Below, one piece after another: positions 15,432-24,106 of a stretch of DNA of 64,000 nucleotides. The notes under the pieces are model-generated. The model made no database searches and had not been told where the DNA came from. It saw only the letters and a program-made list of their open reading frames with translations. A program made the translations under genes and the position numbers. This stretch comes from Streptomyces cucumeris (GTDB lineage Bacteria > Actinomycetota > Actinomycetes > Streptomycetales > Streptomycetaceae), in the NCBI RefSeq assembly GCF_024295805.1, contig NZ_JANCLX010000035.1:35302-99301 (forward strand), read 5' to 3'. Position 1 is the stretch's first letter, and each line of letters opens with the position of its first letter.

Positions 15432-15929
15432 GTGGCGACCACCGACTGGAAGACCGATCTGCGGGAGCGCGGCTACCGGCTCACCCCGCAGCGTCAGCTC
15501 GTGCTGGAAGCAGTCGATCACCTGGAGCACGCCACTCCGGACGACATCCTCACCGAGGTGCGCCGTACCGCGAGCGGCGTCAACATCTCCACGGTCTACC
15601 GCACGCTGGAGCTGCTGGAGGAGCTGGGCCTGGTCAGCCATGCCCATCTGGGCCATGGCGCCCCCACGTACCACCTCGCCGACCGGCACCATCACATCCA
15701 CATGGTCTGCCGGGACTGCACGGAGGTGATCGAGGCCGATGTGTCGGTGGCCGAGGCGTTCACCCGGCGGCTGCGGAGCGATTTCGGTTTCGACACCGAT
15801 ATGAAGCATTTCGCGATCTTCGGCCGGTGCGCCGACTGCACCGCCAAGCAGCGCCCCGGACCGGGCTCCGGGCCGGGCTCCGGGCCGGGCTCCGGTGACT
15901 CCGCCAAGGGCCGAGTGGCCAAGTCGTAG
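15432..15929 (+). CDS. nur: Nickel-responsive Fur-family regulator Nur
   Basis: 165 residues from GTG 15432. All ligands reported for S. coelicolor Nur are at the same positions: nickel-site H70, H72 and H126, M-site H33, H86, H88 and H90, plus structural CxxC pairs C93/C96 and C133/C136. Ni-bound Nur represses the Fe superoxide dismutase gene sodF and nickel uptake genes, and thereby favours NiSOD. A TACACT hexamer (15420-15425) sits six bases before the start with no Shine-Dalgarno sequence, so nur is probably leaderless. The C-terminus carries an extra low-complexity tail with three PGSG repeats (about 141-155) that I do not recall from S. coelicolor Nur. Confidence 0.95.
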   Translation: MATTDWKTDLRERGYRLTPQRQLVLEAVDHLEHATPDDILTEVRRTASGVNISTVYRTLELLEELGLVSHAHLGHGAPTYHLADRHHHIHMVCRDCTEVIEADVSVAEAFTRRLRSDFGFDTDMKHFAIFGRCADCTAKQRPGPGSGPGSGPGSGDSAKGRVAKS

Positions 15930-15938
15930 GCTGAGCGC

Positions 15939-16904
15939 ATGAAGAGCCCTTTGCTGTCGCTGCCCGGCGCCGTCCCCGGCGAGGGCCCCGACGAAGGCGT
16001 CGCCGCCCACTACGGCGACCTGTTCCGCGAGCAGCGCACACTCGCCGACGGATCCGGTTTCGTGGACCTCTCGCACCGCGGGGTGGTCACGGTCACCGGC
16101 TCCGACCGGCTGAGCTGGCTGCATCTGCTGCTCACCCAGCACGTCCAGGAACTCCCGGCGGGCCAGGCCACCGAAGCCCTGATCCTCTCCGCGCACGGCC
16201 ATATCGAGCATGCGCTCTACCTCGTCGACGACGGTGAGACCACCTGGGCCCATGTGGAGCCCGGGAGCCAGGGCGATCTGATCACCTACCTGGAGAGCAT
16301 GAAGTTCTTCTACCGGGTCGAGATCGCCGACCGCACCGACGCGTACGCGGTGGTCCACCTCCCGGCCGGGAGCATCACCGAGGCCCCCGAGGACACCGTG
16401 GTCCGGGAGACCGCCCACGGCCGTGATCTGTTCCTGCCGCGGGAGCGGCTGGAGTCCTTCGCGGCGGCCGCGGGTCCGGCGGCCGGCGCGCTGGCGTACG
16501 AGGCGCTGCGCGTGGAGGCGCGGCGGCCGCGGCTGGGGCTGGAGACCGATCACCGAACCATTCCGCACGAGCTGGGCTGGATCGGCACCGCGGTGCACCT
16601 GCAGAAGGGCTGCTACCGCGGCCAGGAGACGGTGGCCCGGGTGCACAACCTCGGCAAACCGCCGCGGCGGCTGGTCTTCCTCCACCTCGACGGCAGCGAG
16701 GTCAAGCTGCCCGGCCACGGTGCGCCGATACGTCTGGCCGCCGACGGCGAGGAGGGGCGTCAGCTCGGCTTCATCACCACCTCGGCCCGCCACCACGAAC
16801 TGGGGCCGATTGCGCTGGCGCTGGTGAAGCGGAACGTTCCGGTGGATGCGGAGCTGTTGGCGGATACGACGGCGGCGGCGCAGGAAGTGGTCGTCGAGCC
16901 GTAG
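15939..16904 (+). CDS. ygfZ: YgfZ/GcvT-domain folate-binding protein
   Basis: 321 residues of the tetrahydrofolate-dependent YgfZ/IBA57 family, which assists maturation or repair of certain iron-sulfur proteins. The family signature K-G-C-Y-x-G-Q-E is present at 223-230, with the conserved cysteine C225. A TAGGCT hexamer (15927-15932), which includes the nur stop codon, lies six bases before the ATG and no ribosome site is visible, so this gene too appears leaderless. Cytoplasmic. Next to nur it suggests metal-cofactor housekeeping. Confidence 0.92.
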   Translation: MKSPLLSLPGAVPGEGPDEGVAAHYGDLFREQRTLADGSGFVDLSHRGVVTVTGSDRLSWLHLLLTQHVQELPAGQATEALILSAHGHIEHALYLVDDGETTWAHVEPGSQGDLITYLESMKFFYRVEIADRTDAYAVVHLPAGSITEAPEDTVVRETAHGRDLFLPRERLESFAAAAGPAAGALAYEALRVEARRPRLGLETDHRTIPHELGWIGTAVHLQKGCYRGQETVARVHNLGKPPRRLVFLHLDGSEVKLPGHGAPIRLAADGEEGRQLGFITTSARHHELGPIALALVKRNVPVDAELLADTTAAAQEVVVEP

Positions 16905-16952
16905 CGCGTCCGCGGTGGCGCGGTGGGGCGAGCGCGGTGGGGGTCGTCTTCT

Positions 16953-17006
16953 GGCTGCGGCCGCGTCGTGGTTGCTCGCGCAGTTCCCCGCGCCCCTACA
17001 GGGGCG
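16953..17006. repeat. Streptomyces intergenic repeat with small hairpin
   Basis: Contains GCTCGCGCAGTTCCCCGCG followed by CGCCCCT-ACA-GGGGCG, a combination that I recall as very common between Streptomyces genes. It lies in the 184-base gap between the convergent ygfZ and ABC permease genes and may act as a terminator. Confidence 0.55.
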
Positions 17007-17088
17007 TGTCGTGGCTGAGCGTGTCGGTCCTCGCGCGGATGCGGTCCTCGCGCCGTCGCGTCCGCAGGTGCGGCGGGGCCGGCGTCTG

Positions 17089-19398
17089 TCAGAGGACGTC
17101 GCTTGCGGTGTCCGCCAGTCGGCTGCGGGCGGCGCGGGCCGCGGGCAGGGCCGCCGCGGCCACCGCTCCGGCCACCGCCCCGGCACCGATCAGCAGCAGC
17201 ACCCCCAGCGGCGGCGCCTCCGCGATTCCCGCGCCCATCCCGCTGCTGCGGCCCTGGAGGTCGATCATCCAGCCGGAGGCGAATGTCCCGATCACCGTCC
17301 CGGCCACCGCCGCGGCCAGTGCGGTGAAGCCGGTCCCGGCCACGATCACCGCCGCGATCTGGCGCGGGGTCAGCCCGATCGCCCGCAGCGCGAGCAGATC
17401 GCGGCGGCGGTCGCGCACCGCGGCGCCGATCGTCGTCGACAGCTCGGCCAGACCGATGAGGCCGAGCACCGCGATCAGGCCGAGGCTCACCCCGCGCACG
17501 GCGGAGAGCCGGTCGGCCGGGTTGGGGATCTCCCGCACCTCCAGACGGCCGTGCGAGGTGTCCGCCAGCGAGGCGCTGACCGCCTCGGGGCTGGCCCCGG
17601 GGCGCAGCGCCAGATGGTAGAAGTCCGGCTCCAGCTTCGGATCGCGTTCGCGGAGGGTGTCGACCGAGGTGGAGATCACCCGGCCGCCCTGTTCGGGCTC
17701 TATGCTCCGCCCGACGATATGGAGCACCTGGGGGCTTCCGCCGACCGTCATCCGGACCCAGTCGCCGACCTCGACGTCGAGCAGGTCCAGCAGTCCCTGT
17801 CCGGCCACCGCCTCGTCCTCGCCGTGGGCGGGACGGCCCTCGGCGACGGAGAACGGGTAGGGGTGGCGGTCGGTGCCCAGCCCCTGGAGGGTGATCATGC
17901 CGGTCTGGCCGGGGACGAGCGCCTCGGTCTCGGTACCCGGGTAGACGGCGGTGACCTCGGGGTCCTTGCTGAGGAGGGCGCGGATCCGGGCGTCGGAGAG
18001 CCCCTCGCCGCGGGCGGCGAGCGGCGCGGCCAGACCGATCTTCTCGGGGTGGCTCTCGAACCGGTCCAGGGTGGTCCAGGTGCCCACCGCGACCGTGATC
18101 AGCAGCAGCGGCAGCGCCAGCCGTCCGACGGACGCGAGCGCGCGCACCGGACGCTGGAAGGCGCCGCGCCAGCCGAGCACCAGCGCGGGCGGCAGCCGCA
18201 TGCCCAGGGCCCGCCGGGTGGTGCCGGACATCCGGCGTCCGGGGTCGATGGCGGCGCGGGCAACCGGCACCGGCGGAACCCGGCCCGCGCGCCAGGCGGC
18301 CAGGCAGGTGGCCGCGGCGATGAAGACGAGGGCGCCGCCCATGACGGCGAACGGGGCCCAGCGGTGCTCCGGGAGCGCCTGCCACAGCGCCACCGCCTCG
18401 CCGATACGGCCGGGCAGATGCGGTCCCAGCACCTCGGCGAGGACCGCGCCGCAGACCACGCCGAGCAGCGCCAGGCCCAGGTGCTGGACCAGGAACATCC
18501 GGACCACCTGGCCGGGGGCGAAGCCGATCGCCTTGAGCACCGAGATGTCCCGCAGATGACCGCGGACCCGGGTGGTGATCGCACCGCCCACCGCCAGCGC
18601 GGCGGCCAGCAGCGCGCCCAGTCCGAAGAGGCCGAGCAACTGGCCCACCAGCCGGTCGTCGCCCACCGCCTCGGCGCGGGCCCGCTGCCACAGCGAGACC
18701 CCGGTGACCTCCTCGGCGCCGAGTTCGGTGACCACCCGCTGCACCGCGAAGTCGGTGTCCGTCGGATCCTGCAACCGCAGTCCGATGGCCTGGCCGAGGT
18801 GGTCCGGGCGGGTCTCGACGGAGCTGAGGGCGCCGGGCAGCACCCAGCCCACGCCGGGGGTCTCACCGGGGTCGTAGCGCGGTTCCGCGGACTCGGCGAC
18901 CCCCGCGACCCGCAGCGTACGGGCCTTGCCGCCGGGGGCGCGGACGGTGAGCGCGTCACCGGGCTCGGCCCACAGGGCGTGGGCGACCGAGCTCTCCAGC
19001 ACGATGCCGTCCCGCGCGTCCGAGGAGAGCCAGCGGCCACCGGTGATCAGCGGCCGGGCGGTGTCCGGCTCCTCGGGTCCGGCGGCGCGCAGCTCCAGCG
19101 AGGCGCGGGCACCGCCGTGTTCGAGGGTGGCGCGAGCGGTGCGGAAGGGCCCGGACGCGGCCTCGACCCCGTCGAGACCGGCCAGTGAACCGGCGTCGGC
19201 GGTGGCCCGGGTGTGGATCCACACATGGGCGCCGGAGGACTGGGTGAACACCCGCTGCCAGGGGTTGGCGGCATAGGCGAAGAAGGCGCTGGCGAGCAGC
19301 AGCGAGACGATGATCCCGGCGGTGGCGAGCACGGTGAACAGGGCCGCGCCGCGGTGTGCCCGCAGATCGGCGTGTGCCCAGCGCAGGGTGGCCCGCAC
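17089..19398 (-). CDS. ABC transporter permease, FtsX/MacB type
   Basis: 769 residues, GTG start at 19398. An N-terminal transmembrane helix (about 17-38), a long extracytoplasmic domain, three helices in the middle (about 255-390), a second extracytoplasmic domain, and three C-terminal helices (about 620-760) give the duplicated FtsX-domain architecture of large actinobacterial permeases that export lipids, peptides or antibiotics. It is the last gene of a PadR-ATPase-permease set, five bases after the ATPase gene. Substrate not predictable. Confidence 0.9.
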   Translation of the reverse strand: MRATLRWAHADLRAHRGAALFTVLATAGIIVSLLLASAFFAYAANPWQRVFTQSSGAHVWIHTRATADAGSLAGLDGVEAASGPFRTARATLEHGGARASLELRAAGPEEPDTARPLITGGRWLSSDARDGIVLESSVAHALWAEPGDALTVRAPGGKARTLRVAGVAESAEPRYDPGETPGVGWVLPGALSSVETRPDHLGQAIGLRLQDPTDTDFAVQRVVTELGAEEVTGVSLWQRARAEAVGDDRLVGQLLGLFGLGALLAAALAVGGAITTRVRGHLRDISVLKAIGFAPGQVVRMFLVQHLGLALLGVVCGAVLAEVLGPHLPGRIGEAVALWQALPEHRWAPFAVMGGALVFIAAATCLAAWRAGRVPPVPVARAAIDPGRRMSGTTRRALGMRLPPALVLGWRGAFQRPVRALASVGRLALPLLLITVAVGTWTTLDRFESHPEKIGLAAPLAARGEGLSDARIRALLSKDPEVTAVYPGTETEALVPGQTGMITLQGLGTDRHPYPFSVAEGRPAHGEDEAVAGQGLLDLLDVEVGDWVRMTVGGSPQVLHIVGRSIEPEQGGRVISTSVDTLRERDPKLEPDFYHLALRPGASPEAVSASLADTSHGRLEVREIPNPADRLSAVRGVSLGLIAVLGLIGLAELSTTIGAAVRDRRRDLLALRAIGLTPRQIAAVIVAGTGFTALAAAVAGTVIGTFASGWMIDLQGRSSGMGAGIAEAPPLGVLLLIGAGAVAGAVAAAALPAARAARSRLADTASDVL

Positions 19399-19403
19399 CC
19401 CGG

Positions 19404-20201
19404 TCAGCCTTTCAGCTCGAGGACGTCGGCCACCCCGCCGCCACGGCGTCCGCCGCCGCCCTGGAGCGCCACGTCGTCGACGACCTGGCCGTCGAAGAAG
19501 CTGATCACGCGGTCCGCGGCACTGGCCATCCGGGCGTCATGGGTGACCAGCACGATCGTCTGGCCACGCTGGTGGAAGCGGGACAGCAGCCGCAGCACCT
19601 CGCGGGTGCCCTTGCTGTCGAGGCTGCCCGCGGGCTCGTCGGCGAGCAGCACGCTCGGGGTGTTGACCAGGGCCCGGGCCAGGGCGACCCGCTGCTGCTC
19701 ACCGCCGGACAGCTCGGCGGGCATGCTCTGCTCCTTGCCCGCCAGGCCCAGCTCGGCGAGCAGCTCCTCCCGGCCCGCCCTGGCCTGCCGCGGGGTGGAC
19801 CCGGCCAGCAGCGCGGGCAGCTCCACGTTGTCGGCGACGGTGAGGTTGGAGACCAGGTTGAAGAACTGGAAGACGATGCCGATCTTCTTACGGCGCAGCA
19901 CCGCCCAGCGGGCCTCGCTGTAGGAGTCGACCTGCTTCCCGTCCAGCCAGAGCGAGCCGCCGTCGGGGCGGTCGAGGCCGCCGAGCAGATGGAGCAGGGT
20001 GGACTTGCCCGCTCCGGAGGGGCCGGTGACCGCGACGAACTCACCGCGCTCGACATGGAGGTCGACCCCGCGGACCGCTTCGACGGGTGCGGCGCCCTCG
20101 GTGCGGTAGGTCTTGACCAGGCCCTCGGCCCGCACGATCGAGTCCGCGGACGGCCCGGCCGCGCGCGGGGACTCCTCGCGGCTCGACTGCTCGCGGCTCA
20201 T
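19404..20201 (-). CDS. ABC transporter ATP-binding protein (MacB/LolD type)
   Basis: 265 residues. Walker A GPSGAGKST (about 58-66), Q-loop FQFFNL, signature LSGGEQQR, Walker B VLLADEPAGSLD and the H-loop in VTHDARMA are all intact. The EPAG-L-D pattern is typical of LolD/MacB-type ATPases that pair with FtsX-domain permeases. Its ATG overlaps the stop of the padR gene by four bases, showing a padR-ATPase-permease operon. Confidence 0.94.
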   Translation of the reverse strand: MSREQSSREESPRAAGPSADSIVRAEGLVKTYRTEGAAPVEAVRGVDLHVERGEFVAVTGPSGAGKSTLLHLLGGLDRPDGGSLWLDGKQVDSYSEARWAVLRRKKIGIVFQFFNLVSNLTVADNVELPALLAGSTPRQARAGREELLAELGLAGKEQSMPAELSGGEQQRVALARALVNTPSVLLADEPAGSLDSKGTREVLRLLSRFHQRGQTIVLVTHDARMASAADRVISFFDGQVVDDVALQGGGGRRGGGVADVLELKG

Positions 20202-20716
20202 CTCTGCTCCTCCTCCAGGTCCTCCTGGCAGCGCTCCAGCCAGTCGAGGTCGGCCTGGAGGTGCAGCATGGCTCCCTCTATGAGGAGCTGGGGGATCCTG
20301 TTGTCCCGTTCCTCGGCCGCGGCCAGTTTGGACAGGTCGCGCATGGCATTCAGATAGTGCCGGCGCTGCTTGTTGATCAGGCCGATCTGGTCGACGTCCC
20401 CGGTCTGGGGGGCGAGGGCGAGCTTCATGAAGAACTCGTCCCGTACCCGCGGCTCATCCGTCGGCTCCTCGAACCATAGGGCCAACGCTTCGCGTCCGGC
20501 GTCGGTGAGCCGGTAGATGCGCTTGTTGGGCCGGGTCGACTGGGCAACATCCTCGCCCTCGATCAGACCGGACTTCTGGAGCCGGTTGAGAGTGACGTAG
20601 ATTTGTCCGATGTTGGGCTGAGGGTACGCCGAGCCCAGGAGCTTCTCAAGGGCCTGCTTGAGCTCGTAGCCGTGGGCCGGTCCGCGCGAGAGTAGCGCCA
20701 GCAGAGGGAGCCGCAC
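20198..20716 (-). CDS. PadR-family transcriptional regulator
   Basis: 172 residues, GTG start at 20716. A winged-helix domain (about 1-85, LLALLSRGPAHGYELKQALEKLLG, YVTLNRLQKSGLIEGED) and a C-terminal coiled-coil dimerisation helix (about 100-172) define a PadR-s2/PadR-C protein. Members typically repress an adjacent transporter operon and are relieved by its substrate. It is the first gene of the operon, so autoregulation is likely. The region upstream (20717-20890) is relatively AT-rich but I could not settle on an operator. Confidence 0.92.
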   Translation of the reverse strand: MRLPLLALLSRGPAHGYELKQALEKLLGSAYPQPNIGQIYVTLNRLQKSGLIEGEDVAQSTRPNKRIYRLTDAGREALALWFEEPTDEPRVRDEFFMKLALAPQTGDVDQIGLINKQRRHYLNAMRDLSKLAAAEERDNRIPQLLIEGAMLHLQADLDWLERCQEDLEEEQR

Positions 20717-20890
20717 CCCTGCCCTCCTCAGCCGTGCCGTACATGTCCGTTAGGGACCATTTCCGACTGTGTGCCGGATCGCCCTTGTATCTTCCTGCAA
20801 CGTCTAGTATCCCGCATGCCTAACAGGTATACAGGTGGCCGGATGCCGGTCTCCGGATCCGACCGGTTACGCGCGCGCAAGGAGGGACCG

Positions 20891-22171
20891 ATGCGGTGGA
20901 CACACGCCGCCGGCAGAACCCTCCTCGTCACCGCCCTGCTGGTGGCCGGACAGGCGGGCGCGCGGGGTCCCGGCGGAGCGCCGACGGCCGCCGACGGGGG
21001 CGGCCGCGGACCGATCACCCTGGTCACCGGCGGTGATCTCACCAGCTATCTGCGCGGTGTGCTGGACGGCTGGAACCGCAAGCACCCGGCGGAGAAGGTC
21101 ACGCTGATCGAGCTGCCGGACGCCGCCGACGAGGTGCGCGCGCAGATGGTCAGCGGGCTGCGCTCCGGGAGCGACCGCTTCGATGTGCTCAACATCGACG
21201 TGGCGTGGACCTCGGAGTTCGCCGCGGCGGGCTGGATCTCCCCGCTGAACGCCGACCGCTTCCCGCTGGACCGCTTCCTGCCCCCGGTGGTGGACACCGC
21301 CACCTTCGGCGGGCGGCTGCGCGCGGTGCCGTATGTGACCAACGCGGCGCTGCTCTACTACCGCAAGGACGTGCTCGCCCAGGAGCATGAGAAACCGCCC
21401 CGGACCTGGGCCGAGCTCAGACGCCTGGCCAAGACCGCCGCCCCGGCCCACGGGCTGGACGGCTACGCGGGCCAGTTCCTGCCGTACGAGGGGCTGACCA
21501 CCAATGTCACCGAGGCGGTGCAGTCGGCGGGCGGCACGATCCTCGGCGACGAGGGCGCCAAGGTCACCGTGGACTCCGCGGCCACCCGCCGGGCGCTGGA
21601 CTTCCTGACCGGCGGGGTGCGGGACGGCTGGATACCCAAGGAGGCCCTCCGCTACAAGGAGGAGGAGTCGCGGCGGGCGTTCCAGAACGGCCGGCTGCTG
21701 TTCCTGCGCAACTGGCCCTATGTGTACTCACTGGCCAACGCCCCGTCCTCGCCCGTCGCCGGGAAGGTCGGCGCGGTCCCGCTGCCGGGCCCGGACGGCC
21801 CCGGCTCCGGCGTCCTGGGCGGCTCCAACCTCGCCGTCAACGCGCAATCCCGGCACCAGAAGTCGGCCACCGATCTGATCGCCTATCTGACCAGCGAGGC
21901 GGTCCAGCGCCGGGTCCTCACCGAGGGGGCACTGCCGCCGGTGTGGGCCGATCTGTACACCGATCCCGCGCTGGTGCGGAAGTACCCGTATCTGCCGACG
22001 CTCCGCAAGGGTGTGCTCGCGGCCAAACCGCGCCCCAAGAGCCCCCGCTACGACCAGGTGAGCCTGACCGTGCAGGCCGTGGTGCACGACGCGCTGGCGC
22101 AGCGGCAGTCCACCGAGCAGACGGTCACCCGGCTGCGGCGCGAGCTCGGCGACGTCGTCCGCACGGACTGA
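20891..22171 (+). CDS. Extracellular solute-binding protein, family 1 (orphan)
   Basis: 426 residues from ATG 20891, which follows AAGGAGGG by four bases; this ribosome site decides the start over upstream in-frame ATGs. A signal sequence (about 1-30, RTLLVTALLVAGQAGA) lacks a lipobox cysteine, so the protein is probably released or anchored some other way. The body is a family-1 sugar-binding fold (ITLVTGGDLTSYLRGVLDGWNRKHP, YRKDVLAQEHEKPPRTWAEL). No permease genes accompany it; the following genes form a separate Agl system with its own binding protein. It may share those permeases or work with a distant transporter. Confidence 0.88.
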   Translation: MRWTHAAGRTLLVTALLVAGQAGARGPGGAPTAADGGGRGPITLVTGGDLTSYLRGVLDGWNRKHPAEKVTLIELPDAADEVRAQMVSGLRSGSDRFDVLNIDVAWTSEFAAAGWISPLNADRFPLDRFLPPVVDTATFGGRLRAVPYVTNAALLYYRKDVLAQEHEKPPRTWAELRRLAKTAAPAHGLDGYAGQFLPYEGLTTNVTEAVQSAGGTILGDEGAKVTVDSAATRRALDFLTGGVRDGWIPKEALRYKEEESRRAFQNGRLLFLRNWPYVYSLANAPSSPVAGKVGAVPLPGPDGPGSGVLGGSNLAVNAQSRHQKSATDLIAYLTSEAVQRRVLTEGALPPVWADLYTDPALVRKYPYLPTLRKGVLAAKPRPKSPRYDQVSLTVQAVVHDALAQRQSTEQTVTRLRRELGDVVRTD

Positions 22172-22208
22172 CCCTCCGGACCGTCCCGCCCGTCAGCGAG
22201 ACCCTTTC

Positions 22209-22227
22209 CTACTTACCCGTTAAGTAG
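22209..22227. promoter_or_regulatory. Perfect 7-base inverted repeat, candidate operator of the agl locus
   Basis: CTACTTA (22209-22215), spacer CCCGT, TAAGTAG (22221-22227). The 8-mer TACTTAAC, which is contained in the reverse complement of this site, recurs at 22320-22327 near the putative alpha-glucosidase promoter. The protein that binds is unknown. Confidence 0.45.
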
Positions 22228-22298
22228 CTCAGTCGCGCTCCGGCGATGGATAAAACAACGCAAAACCGGACAGTGCTTCGCTACTTCTGTGATTTTCG

Positions 22299-22327
22299 TT
22301 GACACCCGTTCGCAACGCTTACTTAAC
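22299..22327 (+). promoter_or_regulatory. Putative promoter of the agl operon
   Basis: An exact TTGACA (22299-22304) is followed 15-17 bases later by ACTTAAC, a weak -10 candidate. This 220-base gap is clearly richer in A+T than its surroundings. The overlap of TACTTAAC with the -10 region would suit repression. Confidence 0.4.
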
Positions 22328-22391
22328 ATGCATGCATAACAGCCGACGATGGCGTGCGGCGCACGCCCGCTGAGAACGGGTAAACGGCACG

Positions 22392-24083
22392 ATGCTCACA
22401 GCCACGGCCGCGAACGGCCCCTCACCGTCCCCTGCGGACCTCGCGCAGCGGCACTGGTGGCGCGACGCGGTGATCTACCAGGTCTACATCCGCAGCTTTC
22501 TGGACAGCACCGGTGACGGCATAGGCGATCTGGCGGGGGTCCGCGCCGGACTTCCCTACCTCAAGAAGCTGGGCGTGGACGGGATCTGGCTGAGCCCGTT
22601 CTACCCCTCGCCCCAGCACGACCACGGCTATGACGTCGCCGACTACCGCGAGGTGGACCCGGTCTACGGCGACCTCGCCGAGTTCGACAGCGTGGTGGCC
22701 GACGCCCACCGGCTGGGCATGAAGATCCTGGTCGACATCGTCCCCAACCACTGCTCCAGCGAGCACCCCTGGTTCCGGGCCGCGCTGGCGGGCGCCCCCG
22801 GCGGCCCGGAGCGGGAGTACTTCCACTTCGCCGACGGCCGCGGGGAGAACGGCGAACTGCCGCCCAACAACTGGCGCGCGATGTTCGGCGGCCCCGCCTG
22901 GTCCCGGATCCGGGAGGCCGATGGCAGCGAGGGCCAGTGGTACCTCCACCTGTTCACCCCCGAGCAGCCCGACCTCAACTGGCGCAACCCGGCGGTCGGC
23001 GAGTACTTCCTCGACGTCCTGCGGTTCTGGCTGGACCGCGGTGTCGACGGCTTCCGCATCGATGTGGCCGCGGGCCTCTTCCGCCACCCCGAGCTCCCCG
23101 ACTCCCCCGACCCGGAGGCCGATGAGCGCACCCGCGACTCGGTCAACCCGCTGGCCTGGAACCAGCCCGAGGTGCACCAGGTGTGGCGGGACTGGCGCGC
23201 GCTGTGCGACGAGTACGCGGAAGCCGACGGCCACGACCGGCTGCTGGTCGGCGAGGTGTCGGTGCCCACCGCCCGGGAGCACGCCGCCTACGTCCGCCCC
23301 GACGAGCTGCACCAGGCGTTCTTCTTCCACCTGCTCAGCGCCCGCTGGGACGTGGACGCCTTCAAGAACACCATCACCGAGGCGCTGCGCGACATCGCTG
23401 GCACCGGCTCCACCGTCACCTGGGTGCTCAACAACCACGACCAGGTCAGGACCGTGACCCGGTACGCCTCCGGCCCGGCCGGCGAGGGCGACACCACCAC
23501 CGACCACGGCCCCGCGCGGGCCCGCGCCGCCGCCCTGCTGATGCTGGCGCTGCCCGGCGCCGCCTACGTCTACCAGGGCGAGGAACTGGGCCTGCCCGAG
23601 GTGCTGGACCTGCCCGACGAGGTGCTCACCGACCCGATCTTCCGCCGCACCGGCAGCCGTCGGCACGTCCGGGACGGCTGCCGGGTGCCGCTGCCCTGGT
23701 CCGGGCTGGCCTCCCCGTTCGGCTTCACCCCCGCCGAGGGCGGCGCCCGGCCGTGGCTGCCGCAGCCCGAGTGGTTCGCCGAGCACGCCACCGACCGGGC
23801 GCTGGCCGACACCCGCTCCTTCTGGCACCTCTACCGCGACGGCCTGCATCTGCGCCGCAGCCTCCCCCAGCTCGGCGAGGGCGGACTGCGCTGGCTGGAG
23901 ACCCCGCCCGAGGTGCTCGCCTTCGTCCGGGGCGACGGTCTGGTGTGCGCCGTGAACTTCGGCACCGAACCGGCCCCCGCCCCGGTCTCCGGACCTCCCC
24001 TGCTGGCCAGCGGCGACTGCCCGGCCGGCATCCTCCCCGGCTCCACCGCCGCCTGGTGGATCAGCGACATCGACCCCCGATGA
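22392..24083 (+). CDS. aglA: GH13 alpha-glucosidase / oligo-1,6-glucosidase
   Basis: 563 residues. A GH13 (beta/alpha)8 barrel with conserved regions: DIVPNH (115-120), FRIDVA with nucleophile D224, GEVS with acid/base E288, and NNHD with transition-state stabiliser D350. There is no signal peptide, so it should act in the cytoplasm on alpha-glucosides imported by the AglEFG transporter encoded directly downstream. Length and motif set fit oligo-1,6-glucosidase/alpha-glucosidase enzymes. The gene name is by analogy with Streptomyces agl loci, where the order of genes differs between strains. It follows a regulated-looking 220-base intergenic region. Confidence 0.88.
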   Translation: MLTATAANGPSPSPADLAQRHWWRDAVIYQVYIRSFLDSTGDGIGDLAGVRAGLPYLKKLGVDGIWLSPFYPSPQHDHGYDVADYREVDPVYGDLAEFDSVVADAHRLGMKILVDIVPNHCSSEHPWFRAALAGAPGGPEREYFHFADGRGENGELPPNNWRAMFGGPAWSRIREADGSEGQWYLHLFTPEQPDLNWRNPAVGEYFLDVLRFWLDRGVDGFRIDVAAGLFRHPELPDSPDPEADERTRDSVNPLAWNQPEVHQVWRDWRALCDEYAEADGHDRLLVGEVSVPTAREHAAYVRPDELHQAFFFHLLSARWDVDAFKNTITEALRDIAGTGSTVTWVLNNHDQVRTVTRYASGPAGEGDTTTDHGPARARAAALLMLALPGAAYVYQGEELGLPEVLDLPDEVLTDPIFRRTGSRRHVRDGCRVPLPWSGLASPFGFTPAEGGARPWLPQPEWFAEHATDRALADTRSFWHLYRDGLHLRRSLPQLGEGGLRWLETPPEVLAFVRGDGLVCAVNFGTEPAPAPVSGPPLLASGDCPAGILPGSTAAWWISDIDPR

Positions 24084-24106
24084 CCTCCCGCGAAAGGACT
24101 TCCACG

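Noticed and set aside
16846..19188. 780-codon plus-strand open frame opposite the ABC permease
   Set aside because: Shadow of the permease gene, rich in Arg, Gly, Gln and His with no domain; the minus strand encodes a clear FtsX-type permease.
17089..20716. PadR-ABC genes as a lantibiotic immunity system
   Set aside because: No lanthipeptide or precursor gene is nearby, and the 769-residue permease is of the general FtsX/MacB type.
20761..20890. Promoter with TTGTAT and TAGTAT before the orphan binding protein
   Set aside because: The spacing is only 14 bases, too short for a normal promoter.
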